Below are positions 1-8,042 of a DNA stretch of 29,979 nt, in pieces. Every line of letters starts with the position of its first letter. The first letter of the stretch is position 1. Source of the DNA: an uncultured Duncaniella sp. (GTDB lineage: Bacteria > Bacteroidota > Bacteroidia > Bacteroidales > Muribaculaceae); the NCBI GenBank assembly GCA_910577335.1, contig CAJTMJ010000037.1, positions 1 through 29,979 of the forward strand. Direction: 5' to 3'. The translations under genes were made by a program, and so were the position numbers. Under the pieces are notes generated by a model that saw only the letters and a program-made list of their open reading frames with translations, did not search any database and had not been told where the DNA came from.

Positions 1-208
1 AAACCACTTTAGTTAATCGCCTTCAAATCTGTCAACACTTTTCAGGGATAGTCACCCTTTTGGCAAGAATATCCAAAATATCCATATTTGAGAGATAATT
101 CCTATCAACCATATTTCAATAAATAGCTATTTAACCGCAAAAATAGCAATAAATATCCATATATTACAATATAGCACTAAAAAAGTTTTCTACAAATTAA
201 AAGCTCCA

Positions 209-240
209 TTTGCAGATAATAATTTAAAATTATAATTTTG
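209..240 (+). promoter_or_regulatory. Bacteroidetes-type promoter for the acyltransferase leader
   Basis: A -33 element TTTG at 209-212 is followed after 20 nt by a -7 element TAATTTTG at 233-240, which matches the Bacteroidetes primary-sigma consensus TTTG / TAnnTTTG. Transcription would begin near 246, giving a leader of about 375 nt before the acyltransferase start codon. The motif match is seen directly; activity is inferred. Confidence 0.6.
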
Positions 241-272
241 CAATCTCCAGTCGCTAAGTTCAAGAGAGGACG

Positions 273-365
273 ATGACGACTGAGAATTGCCTTTACGGCA
301 ATAAATTCTTAAAAGCGTTTATTAGCGCTTCGATTCTTGACGTTACAGAATCTCGCAAATTCTAA
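273..365 (+). CDS. putative 30-residue leader peptide
   Basis: A short ORF begins MTTENCLYGN and ends VTESRKF. It lies about 27 nt after the predicted transcription start. Its ATG is preceded by AGAGAGGAC, an unusually good Shine-Dalgarno-like sequence for this organism. It ends about 105 nt before the first arm of the terminator structure. The placement suggests that translation of the peptide is coupled to folding of the leader RNA. No run of a single amino acid points to a specific charged tRNA as the signal. It could be a chance ORF; the strong ribosome-binding site is the main reason to list it. Confidence 0.4.
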   Translation: MTTENCLYGNKFLKAFISASILDVTESRKF

Positions 366-469
366 ACTCACTGTCAGGTATGAAGCAACAATAGATGCTC
401 ATGTTTATGTATCATTTCAATTTATCTTGTGTCCATTTGGCTACAAGGTAATTATTGATGCATATAATT

Positions 470-563
470 GCGTGGGCTTCTGCGTTGCTTGTTCGACAGT
501 GAGGGCAATGCGAGAGCCTTGTAACGTGGAACGAGCAATAAGCATCGGCACCACGCTTTTTTT
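470..563 (+). terminator. intrinsic terminator inside the leader
   Basis: Stem GCGTGG (470-475) with CCACGC (551-556), or the alternative CGTGG at 525-529 with the same partner, is followed by TTTTTTT at 557-563. It sits 57 nt before the acyltransferase start, so it would block expression unless it is bypassed. Confidence 0.5.
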
Positions 564-620
564 ATTTTCAAATAGAATGTTAAACGGTGCCAACGAAATA
601 ATAACATCAATTTTAGTTTT

Positions 621-1727
621 ATGGCTATCGCAATGACACCGAGTCAATCTATTTTTACGGATTCTTTGCAATCAAAGGTAATTTCATTTTTAAGATTCCC
701 TCTTATTGTAGGAGTGGTAATGATTCACTCTGACCCTGGGGCAGTTAATATTGGAGGGACTCAAATATTTGATATTGACAATTTTAAAATATACGAGTAT
801 ACCCGATATTTTGTATCTGAAATTCTCGCCAGAATTGCTGTCCCTTTATTTTTCTTCATTTCAGGTTTTTTATTTTTCAAAGGTTCTTTTTCATTCAATT
901 CATATTTATTGAAAATTAAACGTAGGACAAAGACTATAGTAGTTCCCTATATTATTTGGAATCTATTTGTCATTGCTCTTGTTTTTTTGCAACAGACCTT
1001 TATGTCTGGGCTATCCAGTGGTAGAAATGGACTCCTCATTGATAATACTTTAGTGGAATGGATTAGCGCTTTTTGGAATTATAACAACACCTCAATGCCA
1101 ATATGTTATCAATTTTGGTTCATTCGAGATTTAATAGTAACTATAATTTTATCTCCTATATTATATCTTGGTATAAAATATCTGAGATACTATTTCGTAT
1201 TATTTTTAGGGATTTTATGGCTATTAAATATTTGGTTTAACATCGTTGGATTCAGTATAGTTGCATTTTTCTTCTTTTCTGCAGGTGCCTATTTTAACAT
1301 TTTTAGAATCAATTTCATTAAAACGTTTCAGCCATTTATGAAATGGGCTATCATAGCATATATAGTCCTTAGTGTTACAAATCTTTATTTCAACCATGAT
1401 ACATGGGTAGTATACGTACATCGCATTGGCATACTTGCTGGAATAATCTCTGTTATAACTGTATCAGCACATTATATAAAACTTGGTAAATGGGAAATTA
1501 ACAATTTCCTCTCAGAAAGCAGCTTTTTTATCTATGCATATCATGCTACATTTTTGGCTTTAATAACAAAAGCTTCTGTAAAATATATTATTCCAACTTC
1601 AAATTTTGAATTAATTATATTATACTTCCTTTCTTCAGCAATAACAATACTGATTGGATTAGGCTTATACTATATTTTAAAGCTATATCTACCAAAATTT
1701 ACACGTATAATAACGGGAGACCGCTAA
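621..1727 (+). CDS. acyltransferase-3 family membrane protein
   Basis: This is an integral membrane acyltransferase of the Acyltransferase_3 family (PF01757-type), which O-acylates sugars of surface polysaccharides or lipids. The family signature near the N-terminus is visible: LRFPLIVGVVMIHS, with Arg at residue 25 and His at 36. ARIAVPLFFFISGFLFF follows at about 70-86, and a WFIRDL segment comes before the middle membrane helices. About ten hydrophobic segments run to the C-terminus, and the length (368 aa) is normal. The chosen ATG at 621 follows the leader terminator; ATG 633 is an alternative. The gene is much more AT-rich than the housekeeping genes after 2281, which suggests acquisition. 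No glycosyltransferase neighbours lie inside the window, so the acyl acceptor is unknown. Confidence 0.85.
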   Translation: MAIAMTPSQSIFTDSLQSKVISFLRFPLIVGVVMIHSDPGAVNIGGTQIFDIDNFKIYEYTRYFVSEILARIAVPLFFFISGFLFFKGSFSFNSYLLKIKRRTKTIVVPYIIWNLFVIALVFLQQTFMSGLSSGRNGLLIDNTLVEWISAFWNYNNTSMPICYQFWFIRDLIVTIILSPILYLGIKYLRYYFVLFLGILWLLNIWFNIVGFSIVAFFFFSAGAYFNIFRINFIKTFQPFMKWAIIAYIVLSVTNLYFNHDTWVVYVHRIGILAGIISVITVSAHYIKLGKWEINNFLSESSFFIYAYHATFLALITKASVKYIIPTSNFELIILYFLSSAITILIGLGLYYILKLYLPKFTRIITGDR

Positions 1728-1806
1728 TATGTAAAATTGAACAACTTGGCATGGTATCCCGGGCATATTCTATGCAATGAAATATTACTGACGCATAATA
1801 TCAGTC

Positions 1807-1923
1807 ATGGCGGCAGTTTTTATCGGCAAGTTTTGGGGATGTAATGGGCTAAACAGACATCCTAAACGCCTCATAGAACAGGCAAAGAATATACTTGATG
1901 AGTATATAACGGCAAAACGATGA
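1807..1923 (+). CDS. hypothetical 38-residue ORF
   Basis: The ORF begins MAAVFIGKFWGCNG and ends in a basic, helix-like tail (LIEQAKNILDEYITAKR). Its TGA overlaps the ATG of the next ORF as ATGA. No family was recognised. It may be the C-terminal remnant of a larger gene, since the upstream frame is closed. It may also not be expressed. Confidence 0.2.
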   Translation: MAAVFIGKFWGCNGLNRHPKRLIEQAKNILDEYITAKR

Positions 1924-2072
1924 AACTGACAACTCTATTACATCCGTTTGTAGAGAAAATATGCTCACAATCTGCAACTTTTAAATTTCTTGCAGCCATA
2001 ATCACAGCTGATAGGCTTGCATTTAGTTATAATATTAACCTGATGGCGTCACGGCACAAAACCAAGCACTAA
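1920..2072 (+). CDS. hypothetical 50-residue ORF
   Basis: This ORF overlaps the previous one by four bases (ATGA). Its TAA overlaps the ATG of a further 13-codon ORF (TAATG). It begins MKLTTLLHPFVEKICS and has a basic C-terminus (ASRHKTKH). No family was recognised. The two stop-start overlaps are typical of translational coupling, but the proteins are short enough for this to be coincidence. Confidence 0.2.
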   Translation: MKLTTLLHPFVEKICSQSATFKFLAAIITADRLAFSYNINLMASRHKTKH

Positions 2073-2086
2073 TGGAAATTCAATTT

Positions 2087-2109
2087 CTCCACCAAGTTGG
2101 TGGAGTTTT
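2087..2109 (+). terminator. rho-independent terminator
   Basis: A perfect 8-bp stem CTCCACCA / TGGTGGAG with a 3-nt loop (AGT) is followed by TTTT. It separates the accessory segment from the lipoprotein gene. Confidence 0.7.
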
Positions 2110-2207
2110 ATAAAGGCTTGAAATCCCTGACTTTTACAATATACAAAAGATTCACTCGCTTAACACGTTTTGGTTGTCTTACATTTTCATAGCTGAAAAT
2201 AATACTG

Positions 2208-2215
2208 TATCTTTG
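2208..2215 (+). promoter_or_regulatory. -7 promoter element for the lipoprotein/YfhO genes
   Basis: TATCTTTG matches TAnnTTTG exactly. A weak TTTTC lies at the -33 distance. The predicted start near 2221 leaves a 60-nt leader before the ATG at 2281. Confidence 0.5.
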
Positions 2216-2280
2216 CAGTCAACTATATACAAATCAGTCAAAATATAATTCAGGTCAAAGATATAATCACGATTTAGAAG

Positions 2281-2844
2281 ATGAAAAATATATTTTCATT
2301 TATATTGGCAGCTATAGCGACAACATGCATGGTGGCTTGCGGAAACAAAGATAAAAGCAGCGAGACTGTTAGTGAAAATGTCGAAGAGCAAAACACCCTT
2401 TTGGCGCAAGCTCTTTCAGTAGGCAATCTTAAGGATGCGTCAGAGATGGCAGACAGCATGTCGCTATTTGTCGATGATTTCACCCCCGACCAGACAGTGC
2501 AGGTGCTCATGGCTTTCCTCTCGGTACACAATGACGCAGTGGCTAACAAGAACTATCGCCGTGACCTTGAAACCCTCCGCAAATTCGTGGATGTCTACGA
2601 CATAGCCCTCAGCGCAAATCCCAACGACACTCGTGCGGCATTTGCCAAGGTGCGCAAGATAAACCCCGCAATCAATTTCGACTCTATAGCCACAGTATTT
2701 CGTGAGAAACTGACTCAGTATGACGCAATACAGGACGGATCTCTCGTAGCCGCCGAGCCTGAACCCGCCGACACAGTGGCTAAGGACTCCGTGCCGACAT
2801 CAGACAGCACCGAAATACCGCTCGAACTCCGACCGGCAGAATAA
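2281..2844 (+). CDS. hypothetical lipoprotein
   Basis: This is a predicted lipoprotein of 187 aa. It has a hydrophobic signal (MKNIFSFILAAIATTCMVAC) with lipid cysteine at residue 20, followed by GNKDKSSE. The mature part is helical and acidic, with an Asp/Glu/Pro-rich low-complexity tail from about residue 150. No catalytic motif was seen and no family was recognised. It lies 45 bp upstream of the YfhO-like gene on the same strand, and both can be served by the promoter at 2208, so the two may be co-transcribed. Its location would be the cell envelope. Confidence 0.75.
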   Translation: MKNIFSFILAAIATTCMVACGNKDKSSETVSENVEEQNTLLAQALSVGNLKDASEMADSMSLFVDDFTPDQTVQVLMAFLSVHNDAVANKNYRRDLETLRKFVDVYDIALSANPNDTRAAFAKVRKINPAINFDSIATVFREKLTQYDAIQDGSLVAAEPEPADTVAKDSVPTSDSTEIPLELRPAE

Positions 2845-2889
2845 ACTGAAATACTATAAGAACATAATCACCCTAACCACATCACCGCA

Positions 2890-5466
2890 ATGTCAGAAAC
2901 CCTAAAGAAATACAGCGGCATCCTCTCATTTATAGGAGGAATAATCATCATAGCCATCATCGCATTCGCATTTTTTTATCCTGACGCACCTGAAGGTAAC
3001 CAGCTGCGTCAACATGACATGCAACAGGGCATAGCCATAGGACAGGAGGCAAAAGCATTCACAGAAGCCACCGGAGAGGTGTCACGCTGGACCAACTCGC
3101 TTTTCTCCGGAATGCCGACATTCCAAATCTCACCCTCCTACCCTTCCAGCGGTCTATATAAATGGATAAACACAGTGATGGGGCTCGGACTGCCCTCACC
3201 CTCATCGCTGATAGCCATGATGATGGTAGGATTTTTCATCCTGCTGCTCTCCATGAAGATGCGGTGGTACGTGGCGCTTATAGGTGCCATAGCCTACGGA
3301 TTTTCATCCTACTTCGTAATCATAATCGGAGCGGGACACATCTGGAAATTCGTGACCCTCGCCTATATACCCCCGACAATAGCCGGAATAATACTTTGCT
3401 ATCGCGGACGCTACCTTGCGGGCGGAGCCTTGGCGGCACTGTTTGCAATGATGCAGATTTCATCCAACCACGTACAGATGACCTACTACTTCCTATTTGT
3501 GATCATCGGAGTGGTGATAGCATATTTCGTCATGGCACTGCGTGAGAAGCGCATCAAGCAGTGGGGCATAGCCACAGGCGTGCTTGCAATAGCAGCCATA
3601 CTCGCTGTCACAGCCAACCTTCCGAGCCTATACAACACATACGAATACTCTAAGGAGACCATGCGAGGTCGTCACAGCGAACTCACACAGCCCGCATCCG
3701 ATGCCGGACAAGCCACCTCGGGAGGTCTTGACAAAGACTACATCACCCAATACAGCTATCAACCTTCCGAAACATTCTCTTTCATAATCCCCAACATCAA
3801 GGGAGGGGCATCGGTTAAGCCTGAGAAAGGTGGATTTGTAATGATGAATCTAAGCGACCTCGATGATGCAAAAGAGATGATCGAGAAGGGTGAAATCGAC
3901 CAGATGCAAGCCCAGTATCTAAGCTACATGAGTCAGTATTTCGGCGATCCGGAAGGGACTAACGGACCGGTGTATATCGGCGCTTTGATTTTCGCTTTCT
4001 TCCTGCTCGGATGTGTGATAGTGAAGGGCCCCATGAAATGGGTACTGCTTATATTGACAATATTCTCCGTACTATTGGCTTGGGGACGTCATGCTATGAT
4101 GTTTACTGACATAATGCTCTCGGTAGTGCCTATGTATGCCAAGTTCCGAACAGTCGAAAGCATACTTGTGATAGCCGAATTCACCATGCCGTTGCTTGCG
4201 GCAATGGCATTGCAGAAACTCATAACCACCGAGAACGTATATGAGACATACAAACGTCCGGTCTTCTGGTGTTTCGGAATAAGCCTTGCCATCTGCGCCA
4301 TAGGATTCATAGCTCCTGGATTTTTCGGAAGCGTGATCACTGACAATGACCGCATGATAGACCAATATATCACCTCGTCACTCATGCAGCAGGGCTACGA
4401 TGCCGAGACGGCACGTCAGTTCAGCCTTCAGAATCCGGGTATCTACTCGGCGGTTGAATCACTCCGTGAGAGCCTTGTGTCGGCTGACGCTATACGAAGC
4501 TTCATGATACTCGGCATTGGTTTTGTGTTCCTCGTCCTATACATGCGTCGCAAGCTTTCAATGAGCCTTGCGGTTGCAGCACTCGGAATCCTCGTGCTTG
4601 CCGACCTTTACACCGTCAACAAGCGCTACCTCAACCATGAAAGCTTTGTTGCAAAACGTCTCACCGTGGGCGCGCCTATTGCCAAAACGCCTGTTGACGA
4701 AGCGATATTACAGGACACAGCCATGAACTACCGTGTCATGGATATTCCACGATTCAACAGTGCCGACCCATCCTACTACCACAAGATGATAGGCGGTTAC
4801 CATGCAGCCAAGCTGACCCGCTATCAGGATCTCATAGACCGTCATCTCGTCAACTTCACACGTGGCACCGAATCGGATGCCGACTGGAACGTGCTGAACA
4901 TGCTCAATGCTAAATATGTCGTTGGGATGGACGGACAGCCGCTTCAGAACCCCGAAGCATACGGCAACGCATGGTTTGTAAATGAGGTCAAGTATGTCGA
5001 TACGCCTGACCGTGAGATGGAAGCGCTAAGTGTTATCTCGCCCGACTCGATAGCTGTTGCCGATGTCAAATTCCAAAACATACTTGGAACATCACGCCCT
5101 GTAGCTCCCGGCGACACTATATATGAGACCACATACGCCCCGAACAGGCTCACCTACCGTGCGCACAGCGCAAACGGAGGTGTGGCAGTATTCTCGGAGG
5201 TATTCTTCCCGTGGGGATGGACAGCGACTGTCGATGGAAAGGAGACACCGATAGGTCGTGTGAACTATCTGTTGCGAGCTATCGACATACCCGCCGGTGA
5301 CCATACCGTGGATATGGTGTTTGACCCGAAATCATTGCAGACCACCGATACGGCAGCCACTGTGGCTATCATACTTATCTATATTCTCGCTCTCGGCGCC
5401 ATAGCAATCGGTATTTACAGGTTTGCTAAACCGGATAAGAAAGAAGATGCCGTTCAGATGGATTAA
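2890..5466 (+). CDS. YfhO-family polytopic membrane protein
   Basis: An 858-residue inner-membrane protein of the bacterial YfhO family (PF09586-type), whose members resemble GT-C glycosyltransferases and are linked to glycosylation of cell-wall or lipid polymers. It has one N-terminal helix (about 10-30), then a large loop with the motif RWTNSLFSGMPTFQI (66-80) that is typical of the Bacteroidetes members. Multiple helices follow at about 105-245, 365-410, 455-480 and 540-590. A long extracytoplasmic domain (about 600-825) is closed by one last helix near the C-terminus. The exact substrate is unknown. The end overlaps the following ORF by 20 bp, or 44 bp if the earlier start of that ORF is used, suggesting translational coupling. 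Confidence 0.85.
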   Translation: MSETLKKYSGILSFIGGIIIIAIIAFAFFYPDAPEGNQLRQHDMQQGIAIGQEAKAFTEATGEVSRWTNSLFSGMPTFQISPSYPSSGLYKWINTVMGLGLPSPSSLIAMMMVGFFILLLSMKMRWYVALIGAIAYGFSSYFVIIIGAGHIWKFVTLAYIPPTIAGIILCYRGRYLAGGALAALFAMMQISSNHVQMTYYFLFVIIGVVIAYFVMALREKRIKQWGIATGVLAIAAILAVTANLPSLYNTYEYSKETMRGRHSELTQPASDAGQATSGGLDKDYITQYSYQPSETFSFIIPNIKGGASVKPEKGGFVMMNLSDLDDAKEMIEKGEIDQMQAQYLSYMSQYFGDPEGTNGPVYIGALIFAFFLLGCVIVKGPMKWVLLILTIFSVLLAWGRHAMMFTDIMLSVVPMYAKFRTVESILVIAEFTMPLLAAMALQKLITTENVYETYKRPVFWCFGISLAICAIGFIAPGFFGSVITDNDRMIDQYITSSLMQQGYDAETARQFSLQNPGIYSAVESLRESLVSADAIRSFMILGIGFVFLVLYMRRKLSMSLAVAALGILVLADLYTVNKRYLNHESFVAKRLTVGAPIAKTPVDEAILQDTAMNYRVMDIPRFNSADPSYYHKMIGGYHAAKLTRYQDLIDRHLVNFTRGTESDADWNVLNMLNAKYVVGMDGQPLQNPEAYGNAWFVNEVKYVDTPDREMEALSVISPDSIAVADVKFQNILGTSRPVAPGDTIYETTYAPNRLTYRAHSANGGVAVFSEVFFPWGWTATVDGKETPIGRVNYLLRAIDIPAGDHTVDMVFDPKSLQTTDTAATVAIILIYILALGAIAIGIYRFAKPDKKEDAVQMD

Positions 5467-5968
5467 ACGTTGGTGGAGAAGCAAGGGGTTTGGCATACAT
5501 TCCCCTTTTGCTTTTTATTTCATCTTGCGTGTGCTGCGCGAGAAGCTTCCGTATTATGCCTACGATGAGATAAAGGCACTCAAACCATCCGATGTATCCC
5601 GGCGTGACCTGCTCACGCTTTTCAGAATAGAGTGTTACTTCGCACCCTCAGAAGTCACTCTGCCGGAAGGCACGCCAAAATCCGTGCGCACAACCCTCCG
5701 ACTTGCTGACAGCCGTATACGCATCACAAAGGAGGCTTCGAAATTCCAGTGCTATTTCGGGAAAGACTCTGAAGCCCGGTTCCGGACATTAGCACCTGCC
5801 GTGACCGACAGCGAGGGGGTGATTGTGATCCATCATCCCTCATCATACATGCTCCGCATCAAAGACACCATGGCTCACGGGATGACTTTCACCAACGGCA
5901 ATGGCTCCATGCTTGTGATAGTGGTGCGCCACGACCTCCCACGGCAGGATTTTGTAATTAATTTCTAA
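5447..5968 (+). CDS. methyltransferase-like remnant with HSPF motif
   Basis: A 173-residue protein starting MPFRWIKRWWRSKGFG. The N-terminal segment GFGIHSPFAFYFI followed by YYAYDEI resembles the start of a Bacteroidetes class I SAM-dependent methyltransferase family. No glycine-rich SAM-binding loop follows, and the protein is shorter than the ~240 aa I would expect, so it may be a divergent or non-enzymatic relative. An in-frame start at 5423 is possible and would add eight residues. The 5447 ATG gives the smaller overlap (20 bp) with the YfhO-like gene. The reading frame is open and the base use matches the neighbours, so it is not an obvious pseudogene. Function unknown. Confidence 0.6.
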   Translation: MPFRWIKRWWRSKGFGIHSPFAFYFILRVLREKLPYYAYDEIKALKPSDVSRRDLLTLFRIECYFAPSEVTLPEGTPKSVRTTLRLADSRIRITKEASKFQCYFGKDSEARFRTLAPAVTDSEGVIVIHHPSSYMLRIKDTMAHGMTFTNGNGSMLVIVVRHDLPRQDFVINF

Positions 5969-6036
5969 TCCTGAGGCACAAATATGAACTCTTTCGCAAA
6001 TCCATACGTTGTAAATTCATACGTCAATTATTGTTT

Positions 6037-7221
6037 ATGAAAGGGATACTAAAATTGTTAATGGTGTTAGCAGCTATATGTCCCTTGAGCATTTCCGCTC
6101 AGGGGACAGCTGATATATCGGCAGCTCTGAAACATCTTGATTGCTTCGCTGCAAAAGCGAATTTCAGTGTCACACTTCCGCAAAATGACACTGATGTGGT
6201 CTACGAACTTGACCTTGAATCCACACCTGCCCCCGACGACAGGTATGCCCCGTGTGACTATCTTATCAACTGGTCACTTGACGCTCCAAGCGGCGAAGTG
6301 AAAGGTTTTTCCGCCTATTATGCCGGCAATCATTACCGTTACCGTGACAACCGGTTGCAGGAATATCACGTGACATGGGATTCCATACCGTTCCTCCCCA
6401 CTACCGGAAGCGCCGGAGTACAAGGCGCGGCACAATTTGCCGACCTTTTGCCACAATTCATAGCTCTCGAACTTGACAAGATGGCAAATGACCCTCGCTA
6501 TACGCTCACCATCACCCCCGACCGCAAGTTTAACGGTAAAGACGCTGTGGGTGTACGATCGGTCATGGAGATAAACGAGGTGACAGTCATGGAGAAGGAG
6601 TATGTTTTCGAAAAAGGGACATTCCGTCCCCTCCGCATAGACACTGAAAGCAATCCCGGCTCCATCACCGAGCAGTCGGTACTTGTTGACTATACATATC
6701 CCGAAGGTGCGAAATGTGACCCCATAAATGAAGAACGGCTGATGGCTCTTTACCCTGAGGTGTTTGAAAAATATCGTGAGAGCAACTTCCGTATAGAGAA
6801 TCTTCCTTCCACACCTCTGCCGACATTCTCGCTCCCTACCACCACGGGCGAAAGATACACCTATCACCGTGGCGACAAATTCGCAGCCCCGACCATCATT
6901 GCGCTCCTCGACCCCTCGACCTCATTCAACGAGGAGATAGTCAACGCCGTGCGCAATGCCGTGGACGCTCTCCCCTACCATGCCGATGTGATATGGGTGT
7001 TCAACTCAACCAACATCGACGCTATCGAAGAGATCCTGCCGTCAATCCGTCCCGGCGAACACTCGCTGATGAATGGCAAAGCTCTTGCACGTGACTGCGG
7101 AGCATCTTCCCTTCCGGTACTCATCATGGCTGACAAGAGCGGGATTGTGAAAAATGTCAATCTCGGATTCAACAAGGAAGTGGAAAATATTGTTTTACAA
7201 ACAATGGCACTCCTAAAGTGA
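6037..7221 (+). CDS. secreted protein with C-terminal thioredoxin fold lacking CXXC
   Basis: A 394-residue exported protein with signal peptide MKGILKLLMVLAAICPLSISAQ. Residues about 25-240 are beta-rich and look like a LolA- or DUF2092-type lipid/metabolite-binding fold. Residues about 255-394 look like a TlpA/AhpC-type thioredoxin domain: the cis-proline loop SSLPVLIMADKSGIV and a terminal helix are present. The position where CXXC should be reads DPSTSF, so it is unlikely to be a normal disulfide reductase. The ATG at 6037 is preferred over the TTG two codons upstream. Tpx follows 69 bp downstream; both carry thioredoxin folds, but shared transcription is uncertain. Domain assignment is inferred from patterns only. 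Confidence 0.65.
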   Translation: MKGILKLLMVLAAICPLSISAQGTADISAALKHLDCFAAKANFSVTLPQNDTDVVYELDLESTPAPDDRYAPCDYLINWSLDAPSGEVKGFSAYYAGNHYRYRDNRLQEYHVTWDSIPFLPTTGSAGVQGAAQFADLLPQFIALELDKMANDPRYTLTITPDRKFNGKDAVGVRSVMEINEVTVMEKEYVFEKGTFRPLRIDTESNPGSITEQSVLVDYTYPEGAKCDPINEERLMALYPEVFEKYRESNFRIENLPSTPLPTFSLPTTTGERYTYHRGDKFAAPTIIALLDPSTSFNEEIVNAVRNAVDALPYHADVIWVFNSTNIDAIEEILPSIRPGEHSLMNGKALARDCGASSLPVLIMADKSGIVKNVNLGFNKEVENIVLQTMALLK

Positions 7222-7290
7222 CCTCAACATATCTCAATATTTTATTGCAACCATTGCACAATACATAATTAAAACACTAACAGACATATA

Positions 7291-7800
7291 ATGGAAACCG
7301 TATTTTTTAAAGGTCAGGCATGTCATACCAGCGGTATGCTCCCCACCATCGGTGAAACAGCACCTTGCTTCCACCTCGCCGGTCCCGACTTATCACAAGT
7401 ACTTTGCAGCGATTTTTCAGGCAAGCGTGTGGTACTTAACATTTTCCCAAGTCTCGACACCGAAGTGTGTGCCCGCAGCGTTCGTAAGTTCAACGAGGAA
7501 GCCGCCTCACTTAAGGATGTGGCTGTAATCTGCGTCTCCATGGACCTCCCATTCGCTATGGGTCGTTTCTGTACCGTAGAAGGCATCAAAAATGTGCTTT
7601 TCGGATCTGCGTTCCGCTCACCGCTCTTTGGTCAGAAATATGGCGTGCAGCTTGTCGATGGACCGCTTGCCGGACTCCTCACCCGTGCCGTCATCATCCT
7701 TGACGAAAACCGCCGTGTGATTTTCCGTGACCTCGTGGAAGAAATCACCAACGAACCCGACTACGCAGCCGCCCTCAAAGTGCTCCGTGGCGAAGAATGA
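7291..7800 (+). CDS. tpx: thiol peroxidase (atypical 2-Cys peroxiredoxin)
   Basis: This enzyme reduces hydrogen peroxide and alkyl hydroperoxides using thioredoxin, in the cytoplasm. The length of 169 aa is normal for Tpx. The peroxidatic cysteine is C60 within FPSLDTEVCARSVRKFN, and the resolving cysteine is C94 in GRFCTVEGI. This matches the C61/C95 pair of the E. coli enzyme. Other family marks are GETAPCFHL near the start and a conserved Arg in LLTRAVIILDE. A strong terminator follows at 7846-7890, so tpx ends this plus-strand gene set. Confidence 0.95.
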   Translation: METVFFKGQACHTSGMLPTIGETAPCFHLAGPDLSQVLCSDFSGKRVVLNIFPSLDTEVCARSVRKFNEEAASLKDVAVICVSMDLPFAMGRFCTVEGIKNVLFGSAFRSPLFGQKYGVQLVDGPLAGLLTRAVIILDENRRVIFRDLVEEITNEPDYAAALKVLRGEE

Positions 7801-7845
7801 CCTACACATAGAAACTACAAATATCAATTTCCGAACCAAACCGAC

Positions 7846-7890
7846 ATCAAGGCTGGCTCCTCATCAAAGGAACCAGCCTTGATTTATTAT
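7846..7890 (+). terminator. rho-independent terminator after tpx
   Basis: An 11-bp stem (7846-7856 with 7873-7883) is extended inward by TCCT/AGGA and followed by TTTATTATTT. Confidence 0.75.
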
Positions 7891-7979
7891 TTCAACACAT
7901 CAAACCCTTATCATAAAAATTCATGATAAATCATAAGTTATAGTATCTATTGAAAATCTTGTAATTACAGAGTTAAATA

Positions 7980-8010
7980 TTGACATATAGAAATTTATAT
8001 ATTAACTTTG
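7980..8010 (+). promoter_or_regulatory. promoter of the M15/PutAbiC island
   Basis: TTG at 7980-7982, then 20 nt, then TAACTTTG at 8003-8010, a full match to the Bacteroidetes -33/-7 pattern. The transcription start would be near 8017, too close for the TTG at 8022 to be the start codon; this favours ATG 8043. Confidence 0.6.
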
Positions 8011-8042
8011 CAAGATATTAATTGAATAATTTAAATAGCATA

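Larger units (their letters stand above)
246..563 (+). ncRNA. structured 5' leader RNA / attenuator
   Basis: This long leader contains several pairable elements. Small hairpins are TTGCC/GGCAA (287-291 with 297-301), GATTCT/AGAATC (332-337 with 347-352) and CTTGT/ACAAG near 427-447. A 14-position stem pairs 475-488 with 505-518, with three G-U wobbles and one mismatch. An outer stem GCGTGG (470-475) pairs with CCACGC (551-556), directly followed by seven T. A second copy of CGTGG at 525-529 can pair with the same CCACG, so two exclusive folds are possible. With the small ORF at its 5' end, this looks like a transcription attenuator controlling the downstream gene. I cannot assign it to a named RNA family. 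In Bacteroidetes, long leaders of surface-polysaccharide genes are commonly controlled by antitermination (UpxY/NusG-type factors), which may apply here. Confidence 0.5.
1728..2280 (+). other. 553-base interval with small ORFs, a terminator and a promoter
   Basis: No normal-sized gene lies here. The interval holds two tiny overlapping ORFs (1807-1923 and 1920-2072), a third of 13 codons starting at 2072 that reads through a hairpin, a strong terminator at 2087-2109, and a promoter -7 element at 2208-2215. The small ORFs may be decayed remains of a gene linked to the acyltransferase. Confidence 0.5.

Noticed and set aside
337..636. Open frame over the leader RNA, both strands
   Set aside because: It starts with TTG, covers the hairpins and terminator, and overlaps the acyltransferase start. 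No protein-like pattern is seen; the RNA structure explains the region better.
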